Source: Symbiodinium kawagutii (Eukaryota; Sar; Dinophyceae; Suessiales; Symbiodiniaceae). Taken from it: a stretch of DNA of 64,000 nt. The stretch is taken from positions 8,844-72,843 of the forward strand of contig VSDK01016260.1 of assembly GCA_009767595.1 (NCBI GenBank), given 5' to 3'. Positions within the stretch are counted from its first letter, which is position 1; the number at the start of each line of letters is the position of its first letter. Position numbers and translations under genes: made by a program. The notes beneath the pieces were generated by a model. The model saw only the letters and a program-made list of their open reading frames with translations. It ran no database searches and was not told the DNA's origin. Positions 13,060 to 25,505 of this stretch are shown here, one piece after another.

Positions 13060-13190
13060 CATTTTGTACGCGTGAACTGCGTATGGAGATAGTCCTCTAT
13101 GCGACAGCTGCCTCTGAGGACCTTTCGGCTCTTGATCTCCTGATTGAGAAATCTGCTGAGGAGCTTCCGCCGGAGGCAAGAGCTACCCCC
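13060..13190 (+). CDS. Candidate exon, unknown product
   Basis: The plus-strand frame reads RELRMEIVLYATAASEDL and then a helix-like Leu/Glu-rich run ending near PPEARATPNF. The composition is typical of a soluble helical protein and unlike the surrounding AT-rich DNA. I do not recognise a family, and no partner exons were identified. It is followed at once by a perfect inverted repeat. It could be a lone coding exon, an exon relic or chance. Confidence 0.3.
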
Positions 13191-13204
13191 AATTTCAGAA
13201 GCCA

Positions 13205-13265
13205 CTATTTTTGGGTACCACCATTTATAGGAATAATTTCGTAGAATAGGGGTACCCAAAAATAG
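13205..13265. repeat. Perfect 15-bp inverted repeat
   Basis: ctatttttgggtacc at 13,205-13,219 is exactly reverse-complementary to ggtacccaaaaatag at 13,251-13,265, with a 31-bp loop. A third gggtacccc lies about 40 bp downstream. It could form a hairpin or be a trace of a small inverted-repeat element; no target duplication was seen. Confidence 0.8.
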
Positions 13266-14560
13266 TTTGTTTATTCATATAAATGATTATTGAACTGGAT
13301 GATTTGGGGGTACCCCTATGGCTTGAGAAACACCCATTATGGAGAGGGAGATCCGGTGGGATCTATGGACCTCAAGGGCCTTAAGGATGAATTGTCAGAT
13401 GGATCAGATGGGATCAGCTTTAAGTTGCAAGAATGGAGCCATTTGTGAAGATTACAACTTCAATGGCTTGTAAACTCAAGTTGCAAGTTGTAAACACTGG
13501 CTTTTGTTGACTGGGTGAGTTGTATGCAAGGGTTCGCAGCAGATGAGAGCAGATGTTTTTTTTCCACAGTGTGGCAACGTGCGATTGCCTCGTGCCAGAA
13601 GCGGCTTCGCCACGGATGGGACCAGGAGAGGGATGCTGCAAGCGGTCATGGTGGAGCCGGGAATGGGCTTACAATGACCCCACGCTTTTGATTCCACGAT
13701 GCATGGCTTCTTGCGTCACGTTTTTCACCTCGGGGAGTTCTCCAGGGTGGAAGAGTTGCTTGTCTGGCGACGGATCCCTTGCAGGCGCAGCAGATGCAGC
13801 CACCAGGCCAAGACGGAAGTGTCTCAGTGGCGCCAAGTCTCTCAATTTTCTTTGGCAACCTGAGAACCTGAAACGAAGTGTCATGCGACTCGCTTGTTTA
13901 TCTGTTTTCCTGTAGCTTTTCCGTTCTCGATCACAATTCGCTGACCGGTTTCTTTCATCACTTTTGATCTCACTAGGAGAACAGGCTTCGACAGACAGGA
14001 GTGAGAATCATGAGGCACCGGTGGCAGCGATCCACGCACACAGAGGTTCAAAGTATTGTATTTGCAAGGTCCCATGCTCCAGTCGAGTTTGGAAAGCTTT
14101 GTGCACTGCCAAGATTCCTGCCTTTCTCATCCTTTTTACTACTATATAAGTTCCTTTTGTGATTCCTGTTATCCTTTCTTTGGTTCGGTCTTGAAACACT
14201 CAGCATATCCGAGAGTTTGGCCCAGAGAGCTCAAGAGCTCACCAAAGCGCTTGATCAGCCATCCCTGGCCTTCAAAGGAGCCCCGTTCCGTGACGGGCTT
14301 GAAGCTCATTGGTGAAGAAGCCCCTGAGAATCTTGGATGCCACGAATCTTTTGGGTCGGAGTAATTTTCGAACTTGCTGAAGTGTTTCCTGTTTACTGGT
14401 TGTCACTGGTTCCATTGACCAACTCAGCTCATTGTTGGAAGACAAGTGAAGGGACAACTCATCACCATGCTGTGGATGTTTATCAAAAGAAATTGAGTTA
14501 CGAAGTGGGCAAACTTCCGTGTTCTGGACAATTCAAATAAATAGCACATCCAGCCAATGA
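13266..14560. other. Intergenic, no gene recognised
   Basis: Short open frames on both strands without recognisable motifs. Confidence 0.4.
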
Positions 14561-14672
14561 CACATCCAATCAAATACATATCCAGTCAATAGATGTCAAT
14601 AACATGTCCCATCAACAACATATCCAATCAACAACATATCCAATCGATGACATATCCAATCAACACATGTGA
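14561..14672. repeat. Imperfect ~18-bp minisatellite
   Basis: Repeated catatccaatcaacaa-type units, with variants catccagtcaat and catgtcccatcaa. Confidence 0.75.
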
Positions 14673-14679
14673 GCTGCGA

Positions 14680-15440
14680 CGTGCATTTTGTGTGACAGGT
14701 GTGGTATTCGGTGCATTTGCAGGTTTTGGAGGTGATGAATCGTCATTTTGTGTGACCACTTTGAGCATGTTGATGTTCTTTCAAATTCCAAGGGAAGGAA
14801 GTCTCGCACAAAATGCATTTTTCGCGATTGGGCCGCTCACAAAACCATATGTTTTCTCTGGGAAACTCTGTTGAGCTTGATTGCAAAGATAGCATAGGGG
14901 GGTCTGAGACGGTCGGTTTTCGATTGCTTCGAGTTGCTTCTGGTTGCTTCCGGCTTGTATCGTGTGACTGTTGCCAAAAAATCGATCTTGGAAAGCTGCG
15001 TTGTTCAGTTTGTGTGACAGGAGTGATATGTGGTGGATCTGGAGCTTCTGGGATTTCTTTCCGCAATGGTTGCAGTGGGCCAGGTGATGTTGGAGAAGTG
15101 TTGGATTGTCACTTTGTGTGACAAAAGTGGCGTTTTGTGCATCTGGAGCTGCTCTGGGATTGTTTTCCGCAATGGTGGTGGTGCACGGATGTGCACGGGA
15201 TGTTGGAGAAATGAAGAACCGTCGTTTTGCGTGTGTTTGCGTGGTGATTTTCTTGCGGTAATTTCGCGAGCTGATGATCTTGTTGTGCTGGTAATTGCGT
15301 TGTGGGTGATTATGCTGTGCTGGTGATTGTATGTGGGTGATTTAGTTCTTGTGATTTTGTTGTGGTATTCTTGTTGCCCTGGTGATTTTGTTGTGGTTTT
15401 GTGCTGGTGATTCTCTTGTGGTGATTGTGATGGTGATTTT
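14680..15440. repeat. Diverged ~100-bp tandem units, then TG-rich tail
   Basis: Units beginning tttgtgtgac, then a catctggagct(t/g)ct block, a tttccgcaatggt block and gatgttggagaa, can be aligned at about 15,008-15,110 and 15,112-15,225. Weaker copies start near 14,685 and 14,742. From about 15,290 to 15,440 the sequence becomes a gtgattttgttgtgg-type low-complexity tract. Confidence 0.65.
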
Positions 15441-16512
15441 GTTTCGCTGCATCCTATAGGCACAGGCCTTTTTCACGCTTGAAAACTTCCACCTCCGCCT
15501 CATGCGGGTAGCACTTGTAGCCACTTTGTAGGATGGTTCCATGATTCCGTGCAACCAGTTCTACATTTTTGACATATGGATTCTTTGTTTTGCGTCTCTG
15601 ACAACCTGATCGATCATGGCGTCACCCATGTGCACCTCTTTTGGAAGAGCCCCAGGGCCAGTTCTTTGCCATTTTCGATCCAAGGACCCTCCCATGGAAG
15701 TACGCTTGATGCTGAGCTTTGCTGTTTGGACGAAAGTTCTGAAGATATGCATGCTGCCACATGGCATTGTTTCTTGAGAGCGACATTCTCCTTGTGTTTC
15801 AGTGGATTTAAGAACTGCTCCACACCACTAGTGCCACTAGTGCACCTGAAGTCTGTTGAGCTAAGGTCCTAAAGGATGAGACAACAAGAAGCTTTGTGGG
15901 TTTTCTGCCACGGACGCTTAGACGCTTGGATGCCGATTCAGCTGCCAAGTGGATCCAAGCAGTGCCTCAAGAGTTGTCCAGTCGAACCCGAGCAGACTGC
16001 ACTGAGAATTTCATTGTTTTGAATGTGCTAAGTTTCTACTTGGTCTATTTTTTGCACTTTTTTCTGGCGCATTGCAGGTGAAGATGTATGCCGGTCCTTT
16101 TTTGCCAAAGCTCTCGAAGGCCCTTTTTGCAGGATTTGTCAGCCTGTAAGACAAGTGCAATCTGTTGTGAATTCAGAGACGGTCACAGTTTTCACTGTGT
16201 GTGGTTGCAGTTTCTGTGGAACAGCAGGTGCAAAGTGGTTACAGCCAACTGGACCCAATGGTCCCATTCCGCGGAAAACTGCGTGGATGGTCTACTTCGA
16301 TTGCACATGTACATACAGATTCTGGGCGAAAAATCGTTTCACAACATCCATAAGGCCATAGTGCTTATTTCAAGGAGAGCCAACTCAAACGAGTCAGTTC
16401 TGTGGTGAAGACGTTGTCTCAGGATATGGGCGAATTGAAGTTGAGCCACAGCAATACCCACCGTGGATGTGCACTCTGATGCACTGGGTCATGCTGGGGC
16501 CTGAGTAATGAG
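15441..16512. other. Intergenic, no gene recognised
   Basis: Open frames on both strands without known motifs. Confidence 0.4.
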
Positions 16513-17980
16513 GTGCGCCGGATTCCAAGGAACCGAGCTGTAGATTTTGGAGTTCAAGGGATGACAGAAGATTTCACCAAAGCCACCGTTTGCTGTTTCT
16601 GTAAGAAGGGACCGCAGCACAATCTTGAAAACTATCGTCCGATATCTTTATTTAACACGAACTACAAACTTTTCACTAGCATTATCCAAAGCAGACTCTC
16701 CTCGGTATTAGAAGGTGTCCTCGGGGAAACTCAATATCGTTTCAGAGCTATATAGACATTTTATATGCTGTTGACCCACTGTTTTGTGTTTACTGTCTCA
16801 CAGACGTTGTAGAGCAAGGACCGGAGCTCTCAGTGTTTTATTTTCGCGACTGGGAGAAAGCATTTTGACCATATAGACCATACCAAAATGTTCCAGTCAC
16901 TCTGGCATCTAGGAATCCCACCTACCTTTTCGAACAACATCAAAAGTTTGCATTCCCACCAGCTTTTCAAAGTTCTACAGGGTGATAATTCTAGCTACTG
17001 GTGCATACAAAGGATCGGAATACGCCAAGGATGTCCTCCCAGCCCATATCTTTTTGTTCTCACTTCGCATGTAATGTTCTGCGACGTCAAAAACAGGTGC
17101 AATGACTGCCATCATCAAAAACTTTCCAAGGCATTAATTTCCAAGAACTGCTATATGCTGATGATACCTTCATCATTGCCAAAAATGCGAAAACAGCCAG
17201 TGCATGCTTCCATTTGATTGAAGCAGAATCGGCCTACCTTCATTTGAAACTAAACCGCAAAAAATGTAACTACATCAAATTCAATTCTAGCAGAGGCACG
17301 GTCAAATTTCGTGATTGAACAGTGTTGAAAGAAGCCACAGAAAGTAATTTGGGAGCTGTGATTACGCAAAAACCGGATGCAGCACAAGAAATTTGGAGAC
17401 GCATTTCCAGCACAATGCCCGTGCTCAAAAGTCTTGATGTGTTTTGGAACAAAACAAATTGCAACAAGAAATGGAAGCTTCTAGTCTTCAATTCAGTCAT
17501 CAAGAGTCGTGTTTTGCATGGATTAGAAGCCATCCAACTGAAAGAAACCACCAGCAGATTGCTCACCATCTTCCAACTCAAAGGTTTAGGAAAAACATTG
17601 CAGTTGCAAACCACTTTTGTTAACATAAAGAATGCAAACGAATAATATTATGTCTACCAAAAAGCTAACGAAGCTGCAGGTGCTCCTACATCAGGTCTAC
17701 TCTGAAAAATAAAACCTTTGACAGAAGTTCTGGATGCCAAACAACTGAAACTTTTGGGTCGCTTTTTCCGAGACCCAGATCACACCCTCATCATCAAGTC
17801 ACATTTTCTTCTTACCTGGCGTTACCCAGAATCCTCAGTACTCGAAGAGTTGGCAGACCCACAGCTTCTTGGACGATTGAAAACATGAAACCAGCCTGGG
17901 ACATCCTCAAGAACAAAGATTCCAATGTGCCAAATTTCAACTTTGATCCCAGCAACAGACTCATTCACGAAACTTGAATT
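16513..17980 (+). pseudogene. Decayed LINE reverse transcriptase
   Basis: This is the remains of a non-LTR retrotransposon reverse transcriptase. In order it shows an NYRPISLFNTNYKLF block (~16,620-16,680), a block with GRKHFDHIDHTK (motif A region, ~16,850), IRQGCPPSPYLF (motif B, ~17,018-17,060) and, one frame over, ELLYADDTFIIAKNA (motif C with YADD, ~17,150-17,190). A region of C-terminal reverse-transcriptase type follows (EIWRRISSTMPVLKSLD at ~17,390), with further similarity to about 17,980. Several stop codons and at least one frame change break the frame, so it cannot make a full product. The intact YADD differs from the FVDN in the full-length element at 39.8-49.7 kb, so the two belong to different LINE lineages. 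Confidence 0.88.
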
Positions 17981-19171
17981 GCAGCCGCGTCGTGCCGGCG
18001 CACTTTTGATTGGGTAAGAGTTTCTCGGTGTGCAACACTCTCTGTGAATGCGAGTTCTCTGTGTGAGTGGGATGTCTCTACATGAAAGACCCCTGTAAGA
18101 ATGTGCGTGAATGTGCTCCCAGTGAGCCATGGACAGATGCAAAGGCGCAAATCTGTGTGAGCGTTCTTTGAGTTTTTCCGTCGCGGTGTTCCATATCTTC
18201 CTCCTTGATGATTCTTTTTCTTGACAAAATCCCCACAGTGAGCGGCCCACGTACATAGAATAGAATTTGTTTACCTTTTAAGTCCTGTTGATGTCGCTAC
18301 AAAAATGGCAAGGCCAACGGCCGCTGAGTTTTTTTCCTATTGTGGCTATGGCGGGGAAAAAAAAGGATGGGTCATGGCAGTCCATAGATTCCCCTTAGGC
18401 CTTGTTGTGGGATCAACGAGCAGAAGGCTGGCATCGTGTGGGTTGTTGATGCGTAGAGTAAACATATGTTTGTGAGAGGTGCCTAAGGACGAGTGGAAAG
18501 CTGTCACGGACATGTTGTTTCCAATATAGAAAAATCAAAGCGCCTCTCCCTCGAATATGAACACTTGACAAAATTGTGTAAGTAAGGAATTGCATGGGCA
18601 CGATGATCATTCATTTTGGAAAGCGGAACCCCGCAAAAGAGTAGGTCCGATTTCAAAAGCGGATCCCCATGATCATGGCATTGAACTTCTTCGATTCTGT
18701 CATTCTACACCCTGAGTTTGGAAAAAAAGTATCGCGGGTAGCCAGTCCAAAAGGAGTACGAACCCAGCAGACCCTCCTTTGCTTTGCATATTTTGATACT
18801 CATGTGGAGAAGGTTCTTGCGGCCATTCTTTTGGGAATGCTTAGTTCAAAGGAGGTGCTGTAGCAGATGCTTTGTTGGATGATTTGTTGATTCTTGATGG
18901 GCGATCCCAGTGCCATTTGAGAATCATTTTCGGAACAAAGACCTGTCCTTCCCTATGCTGCTCATGATTTCCAAACTCATGTTTCGTTCAATTCAATGGT
19001 TTGCAATGAAGAAATATTGGGGATGAAAAGCATCCACTTCGGTCAAACACGAAACCCGCAAACGCGAGTAGATCCGACCCGAGAGCGAGTAGTCTCTCAA
19101 ATTTGCGTGCCCAAGGACATAATTTAGTCCGTCGCTCACATGTCTCTTAGATCCAGAATCATTCGGTTCAG
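17981..19171. other. Upstream of the AlkB-like gene; no exon assigned
   Basis: Earlier exons of the AlkB-like gene should lie here, but I could not identify them with confidence. Confidence 0.35.
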
Positions 19172-20883
19172 GACTGGCCAAACAGTTGCAATCTGAACCT
19201 CTACGAGGATGGAAGCAGCTTGGACCTGGTTTATCAGTATCATGTACAGTTAGACCTTTGCTTATTTTGATTTTGTCGGTTTTGCAACTGCATTCCAGCA
19301 AAAAGCAGCACTTCAATCTGGTCAGCCAGGTACCTCTGTGGGTTGGCACGCAGATGACGAACAGCTTTTTCAAGGAAAGTCTGGACACCCAGAGCAGAGA
19401 GGTGCACGGATGGGACAACTAGTTTTTGATCATCATTCGAACATCAAAACAACGGTTACATACGAGTACCGTATCTTGGCACGGAATACAATGTGTAGTC
19501 TTATCATTTTTACCAGTTTGGCATGGTGTGACCCTAATTTGATGTCGCGTGAAAGTCAAGTCCATTAGGCAGGCTGCTAGCTACTTTTTCACACTAGATG
19601 TTTGATGCAGGCTCCAAATCCCAATTGTGCACAACCCCATTGGAAGCTGCAGATTCCACTTTCTCTCTCTCTCTCTCTTTTGTGATTGATAGAGGCCGAC
19701 CGCATAAGTTGCACTTTCTCCGTCCCCCCAAGTCCCAGTCCGTGTCCTGAGGGCTCGTGATTGTCGCATCATTTCGCTGTCCTTGGGAGCTACCCGGAGC
19801 TTCGAGGTGCGAAGGAACTGGTGCCTTGGATTGCTATCGGTCCCCTATGATTAACTATGAATCTTTGTTTGGAAATTCAACATGCTTCAACAAACTGAAC
19901 AATCTGAGCCAAGACGGGAACTTCAACATGCTTCAAATGCTTCAACTTCAACCGTACTTTGCCATACTTTGCCATACTTTTCTGTCCCTTCATGGCGACA
20001 ATGGTTGCAGATGAAGTGCCTGGCGAGTTTTGTGTGATGGTATAATATCTTGGCCTGCTTTCTTCTTCTTCTTTTTTCTTGGTCTTGTTTTTTTTCTTCT
20101 TCTTCTTCTTCTTCTTCTTCTTCTTCTTCTTCTTCTTCTGCTTCTTCTTCTTCTTCTTCTGCTTCTGCTTCTTCTTCTTCTTCTTCTGCTTCTGCTTCTT
20201 CTTCTTCTTCTTCTCCTTCATAGTTGTGTCCCAAATTCAGTTTGCAAGGTCTGATGCCATTGACGACCACACAATTCGATTGAAGCTCAGCGATGGCGAT
20301 CTTTGCACGATGGAGACCAGCGAGTTGAGCTGGGCACCCCTCAAGACCTCAAAAGAAAAAATAAGAAACACATATTTTTTCGTTTCAAGGGAGTCATGGG
20401 AGTCAAGGCTACGCAAATGGTTTGGAGTCGAGGGAGTTGTGCCTGCCACCAGGAGGGAATGCTCCAAAAGCATCTCCAGCATCGGGTGCCCCGTGAGGAT
20501 CAGGCAATCGGAGGGTAGACACGTCGTAGGCGATGCCAGGGCTCCAAATCTACCAATGCAGTTTGCGAGTGAATGGATCTTCAGATCACTTTGGTTTCCA
20601 CTTTTCTCCTATGGCTTTCCTCTTGGGCACTGCATGCTTGCAGGTGAAGGGTCCCCGCATCAATCTCACCTGGCGGTGGATTGTGACTGGGCGTTCCAAG
20701 CACTGCTGGCAGATTGTGCAGATTGAAAACATCAAAGGGTTAGGCCATGCATTTGTATTGGGTACCTATTGGGTACCTATTGGGTACCTATTGGGTACCT
20801 ATTGGGTACATTTGGGTACCCTGGGCAACGGTGGTTTCCTCGCTGAAACCCATCATCCACGGTTGGGGATGTCGACCCATTGA
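19172..20883 (+). CDS. AlkB-like Fe(II)/2-oxoglutarate dioxygenase (multi-exon, 5' incomplete)
   Basis: This is the catalytic core of an AlkB-family dioxygenase, enzymes that oxidatively remove alkyl groups from nucleic acids (or protein). Six exons join in one frame: 19,172-19,211 (WPNSCNLNLYED), 19,330-19,378 (SVGWHADDEQLFQGK, the iron-binding HxD), 19,752-19,820 (DCRIISLSLGATRSFEVRR), 20,249-20,312 (LKLSDGDLCTM), 20,453-20,503 (EGMLQKHLQHRVPRE, with the distal metal His) and 20,644 onward (GPRINLTWRWIV, with the 2-oxoglutarate Arg region). Codon phase matches at every junction. Donors are GA, GT, GT, GA and GC; acceptors are all AG|G. The last frame runs through an 11-bp minisatellite to a stop at 20,883, so the true C-terminus may be earlier. 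N-terminal exons were not found. The order PNSCN...LY, SVGWHADDE and RINLTWRW resembles the ALKBH2/3 type, but substrate cannot be read from sequence. Confidence 0.85.
20066..20220. repeat. TTC/TTCTGC trinucleotide repeat in an AlkB-gene intron
   Basis: About 150 bp of ttc with occasional tgc, lying in the pyrimidine-rich part of the intron before the exon at 20,249. The Phe, Leu and Lys/Glu runs it encodes are artefacts. Confidence 0.93.
20757..20822. repeat. 11-bp minisatellite
   Basis: About five and a half copies of tattgggtacc. Confidence 0.9.
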
Positions 20884-21986
20884 CAAAACTGGCAACCAAG
20901 GTAAAGCACTCACTCGGCTGTCCCGCGCGGTGAGAAAGAAAAGTGCATGGAGGTCGCAGAAAGTATCTTTTTGAGGTCTCATGAAGTATCTTTCACGAAA
21001 GAAAAGTTTACAAAAAGTGTGAGAGAGGAAAGTTTGAACAAAACAGGTCTTCATGAGGTCCTCCCGAAATCTTTTTGTAAACTATAGGTAGTATTAAGTA
21101 GTGTTAGCTCGTGTGTTTCAGGTATTTTAGGCATGGAATGCTTCCTCGTTTCTCATCATCTATCGTCATGGAAGCGTTGGCTCGAGCTTTGGGCGTCAGC
21201 CATTTTATTTGTCACCTCTGTACAGATGAGGTCTCCCAATACAAGCCACTTGGATGATCAAGAGCTCCAAGATGCCATGGTCCTGTACTAACTGACAAGT
21301 CAAAGCAAACCCAGGTTCTCTCAAGGGTACATTCGGGTACATGTGGTTCTTCATTTGCTCCTTACTGGTGGTCAGTGGTGCGAAGCTTGCCAGATGGGAA
21401 GCCAAGCGAAGCATGATGTGGATGGGACACTGAAGCGATAAATTGCAAATGGTGAGGATAGTGGCACATAGTGGTCGGACCAGTCCTGGTGATGGTGCTG
21501 GTGAACAGATGAGGTGCTGAGCCTATCGCTTCGGAGTGGATAGAATGGACCCTGATGCACTTGCACTTCACCTACGGAATGGAGCTGCCGGCCAGGACCA
21601 GCCCTGCGATTGCAGATTTCTGTGAACAGATCCATTGCAGTGAACGTATCATTGGACCATTGAATGCTCTCATTGAAAGCATCACATGAAAATGCATCGC
21701 GAATGCTCATTCTGAGTATCAGCAATGCAGAGCTTGAATGCATGTCTTGGACTTGAAGCGAAGGCCCAGCTGCTTTCATGCTCAGCAAAAACCGGAGGCG
21801 TGGCGTCGCGCCGCATGTTCTTAACATGGGCCCCCCGACAAAGGACTAATCCCAGGCTGACATTGACAGATGTGTCTTTGTTCACGCACACATGTTTTTT
21901 TAGATACATGTAAAACAACTGAAAGAAGAAACAATGAGGAGAAGAAGAAGAAGAAGAAGAAGCAGAAGAAGAGGAAATACATGTAC
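20884..21986. other. Intergenic, no gene recognised
   Basis: A minus-strand open frame at about 21,372-21,720 has some protein-like composition (SIRDAFSCDAFNESIQWSND) but no family resemblance. A short GAA run lies near 21,935-21,966. Confidence 0.35.
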
Positions 21987-22122
21987 TGCAGAAGAAGTAG
22001 AAGAAGTGCTTCGCCACGTTCGACTCCAGATTTTCGAGGATTGCAGTGTGCACTTCGCAGAGAAGGATCTCAATCTTCGAGACTACCAGGCGAAGAGAAG
22101 ACATCATGCATCCATGAAATGA
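21987..22122 (+). CDS. Candidate terminal exon, unknown product
   Basis: After a tactgcag acceptor the plus frame reads EEVEEVLRHVRLQIFEDC and continues as a charged helical sequence to a TGA. The acceptor, composition and terminal stop suit a last exon. No family recognised, and earlier exons were not found. Confidence 0.35.
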
Positions 22123-25065
22123 ATGAAATGGTGAGAACGTCCAAACCGAACAAATTTTCTGTTACAATCTGTTGCACGTTTTATGTACGCAGCAAGTTGA
22201 CCAGGTGAAGAAGGGTCAAAATTGCAAAGTAGAGAAGAATCTTCGAGAGAGAGTCATCCGAGATGCTTGGCTTATGGACCTGCTTGTGATGAGAGCTGCT
22301 TGATTGATTGCAAGCTTCCGGGAAGACTTAGACTTGCCATTGCACCTGGTGTAGCCTTGAGAATAGCCGAGGCAAAGAGAGGATGCAGGGAAGGCTGCAG
22401 CCGACCTGCTGATAGCCCCTCAGCCTGACCAGAGCTGCATTTGGCTTAGCAAACGTCCACTGAAATCGATTGGAATAGTCAGCCCCGTATTTTCAGAGTG
22501 CTGCACCTCTCTGGATGAATTCCGCCTCTTGGGCAGCTGAAGGCTGCCAACATGTTTTCACTAAGCAACCCAAAAACGAAGCCTTCCTCTTAAACTTACT
22601 TTCACCTAGCCACCTGCTGCCATAGTTTGGGTTCAGTTACACTGTAAGCCATAGATAGCGAACGGTTGGGCATCACGCGGTATCAGCTTTTTCCTTGTGG
22701 AGAGGTGTCAAAGGTGAAGGTAGACAAGTGTTTCAGTGGCCAATGTCCCTCCTTTTATACGCATGTCCCCTCGGCAAGTATCCACCGCTTCGTGCTTCAA
22801 TCCAACAGTGTGTGCAGTCAGCTCAAACATAGTGGTGGCGTCTTGAGAGGTCAAGTGATGGAGTGAATATGGAATTTGACACGGAATACATTGTATATGC
22901 ACACCTATGCAAAGAAACTCAACGCCACTGCACTTTTTGATGCGAAGATCAAATGCCGGAAACATCTCGAGCATCGTAGCTGAATCTTGGAACCCAGCTG
23001 GCCCAGGGACCTTCGACCTTGAGCTTGCGCCTACGCGAAAGCAACCTGTAGCCCGCCGGATCATCTCTTTTGACGGCCAAAGATGTCTTTGCAAAGTGTG
23101 AGAGCACTAGGGGCTTTGCAGTTGTTTGTCCGTGAAGTGCTGTCAAGGCAGGAAACAAGTTGACATTGGAAGTATCATGCAGCTTCGCTTCAAGAAAGCG
23201 ATTCAACAGGGCCATAGAAGAACAGCACCCAAAGCCATTGTTTTGCCATTGTTTTGGTATGTTTTCGTACCCTGCAGTAGTGGACAAGCCCATATCAGGC
23301 ACGGATTCTTCCACTTTGCTAAAGCGCCGCAGCGTTTTGGAAGTCGACTGCACTCTGAGGCATGGAAGCGAAAATCTACGAAGCATCAAGGGCTTTCAAT
23401 CAAGCAGGAGCTGGAATGACTACCATTTTGGCAGAGAACTTCTTTTGTGCGAAGTAAATTGACAGTAACCATGTCAGAGCAGAGCCTATTTGCTTGCAAT
23501 AGATCTGCATGTATTGTATAGATACATAATGCACGAATGCATACACTTGAAGTGCGTCAAGCATTCTATGGAGAAGAAAGAGCTCCTCTCGTTTCACCAA
23601 TGATGCGGCTCTCCCTTGCCAGGAACAGGATCTCTTGCAGGTGATCAAATCGGTCTGAATTCGCTGATGCGGAAAGCACATTTCGTACAAACTGATGGCC
23701 TAAGATGGCCTTGCTTTGCAAGGATAGGAAGATGTCTTGCAGTCTTAGGATGTCTTGCGTCCTTGGCCGTTTTAGGGTGAGTCCACCCAAGCTAGTAGCG
23801 CCTACTTCCCTTGATCGTTGGTTTTTCAGAGGGTGTTCTTCCCAACTTGTGATCGCTGCAATCGAATATCCCTGAACTTGCCAGTACAAGTTCTGCCTTT
23901 GCAGTTTGGAGTTTGTTTCTCGAAAGTTTCAGGAAATTGAGCAGTGACAGGAACCAGGAACCAACGACGTGTACAGTGGGGCTCCAGACCGGCATTGGTT
24001 ACCAGAGTTGAGGCAGCGATTTGTTGTGGTGCCCATCCATGCAGAAATAAAATATGTGGAGAGTGCATTGATGGCCCTGCTGCTTGGAACGGTTTTCGCG
24101 TTAGCAGGGAGCGCGATGTGTTGCATTTGGTCAAGACAACACCTGAATACGCAGTGGTCAAAACTCAACCATTGTAACTTGCTGTAGTGGGTTTTACTCC
24201 CTTGAATGCAATAATGTAATCAGCAGAATTAATCCACTATCCGAAAGCCTATCAACCAACATCCGTATGTCAAGAGGTGAGACCAGTAGATTTTGAGCAC
24301 AACTTGGTGCCAAGGAGGCAGAAAGATGTGGCCAAAGTCAAGGCAGAGCTTGAAGGAGCTGGAGTCTTACACACTAAGACAGACTACATCCATAAATGTC
24401 GCGCACTGTTCAAACACCTCCGACATATTTTTGCAAAGGTTCAAACACCATGCTGCCATTTTGACATTTTGCGATGTAGGGCATGTGTTACAGCCGAGAG
24501 ACTTTGCCAAAGCATTCTCACTTGCCATTTGGTAAATGCAAACCAGGGAGATGACGGGAACAAAGAGGCATTGTAGCAAAATCCATAACTGGACTGAACT
24601 CTCGTTCCTGAAAGGTACCTACATTATATCATGCTTTTTTTTCTGGAATTTGCAAAGCTTGTGAATCATGCAAAAGCAATTGTTTCCGTGATTCTGAGGA
24701 TTGCCCAGTTTTTCTCTCTCATCGGATGCGGCGGATTTTGGAATCCGTTCTCAAGATTCCAATTGCTGAGAAGGCGAAGCTTCTTAGAGACAGGTCTGAG
24801 GACGCATTTCCATGATTTGCAGCGACCAATGGTTTGAGATCCAGATTCCAGATCATCAATTAGTAGCAATCATGAAACAATCATGAAACAATCATTAAAG
24901 CATAACTTTGATCTACCATAGATAGGCCTATGATTTAAAGTGCAGTACAAGTACCGATGTGGATCCAACAAATTTTGATCTCAGGCAAGCGAAGACCTTG
25001 ATTCATCGTCCCTAGAGGTTGTGGAGGGTGGACTTGTGTTGGGGATGTCTTTTTCTGTGAAGATC
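22123..25065. other. No gene recognised
   Basis: About 2.9 kb with many medium open frames on both strands, for example around 22,900-23,460. I could not connect any into a gene or name a motif. Confidence 0.35.
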
Positions 25066-25091
25066 ATGATGATGAAGAAGAAGAAGAAGAA

Positions 25092-25123
<32 letters not shown>
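25066..25123. repeat. GAA/GAT trinucleotide repeat
   Basis: Tandem gaa then gat triplets, about 55 bp. If the flanking plus frame is coding they would add an acidic Glu/Asp run. Confidence 0.9.
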
Positions 25124-25126
<3 letters not shown>

Positions 25127-25505
25127 CGATGGCACTACAGCAGATCGTACACCACTAACGGCGGATTCGGATGTTTCACTTCCCAACAGCCATGGCAGTA
25201 TCAATGTTTGGGCCTGGCATTCACAACTTGCCAACCAAAACAGCAAAAGCTTCGAATTGCCGAACCTTGAAGCTTTGAACCCCGCAATATCCACCCCGGA
25301 AACTGGGACACCCAGCTGTGGTTTTCCACAGGTCCCAGAAGCACTGGGCTGATGCCATTTCTCGGGCCATCCTCCCAAAGCAAAATCGAGCGTTCCGCCA
25401 GGAGCACGTGGCCAAAGCTGTCGCTGCTCTCACTTTTCATCACAATCTCCCACCTTCCTACGTTCAGTGCCCTGCCAGCTGGATTCCAATGGACAGAGGG
25501 GCCCT
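25124..25505 (+). CDS. Candidate exons, unknown product
   Basis: The plus frame following the GAT repeat is open to a ccacag|gtccc site near 25,330 (SINVWAWHSQLANQNSKSF). A second frame from there reads KHWADAISRAILPKQNR, then EHVAKAVAALTFHHNLPP, to a stop near 25,509. Both stretches have soluble-protein composition, but the change of frame means they are separate exons if real. They may belong to the 5' part of the helicase gene downstream. Minus-strand frames are also open here. Confidence 0.3.

Noticed and set aside
19877..20270. Lys-rich and Glu-rich minus-strand frames
   Set aside because: They come from the TTC microsatellite in an AlkB-gene intron on the opposite strand.
21190..21220. 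An agccatttt string resembling a spliced-leader relic
   Set aside because: The rest of the leader is not matched and no gene follows.
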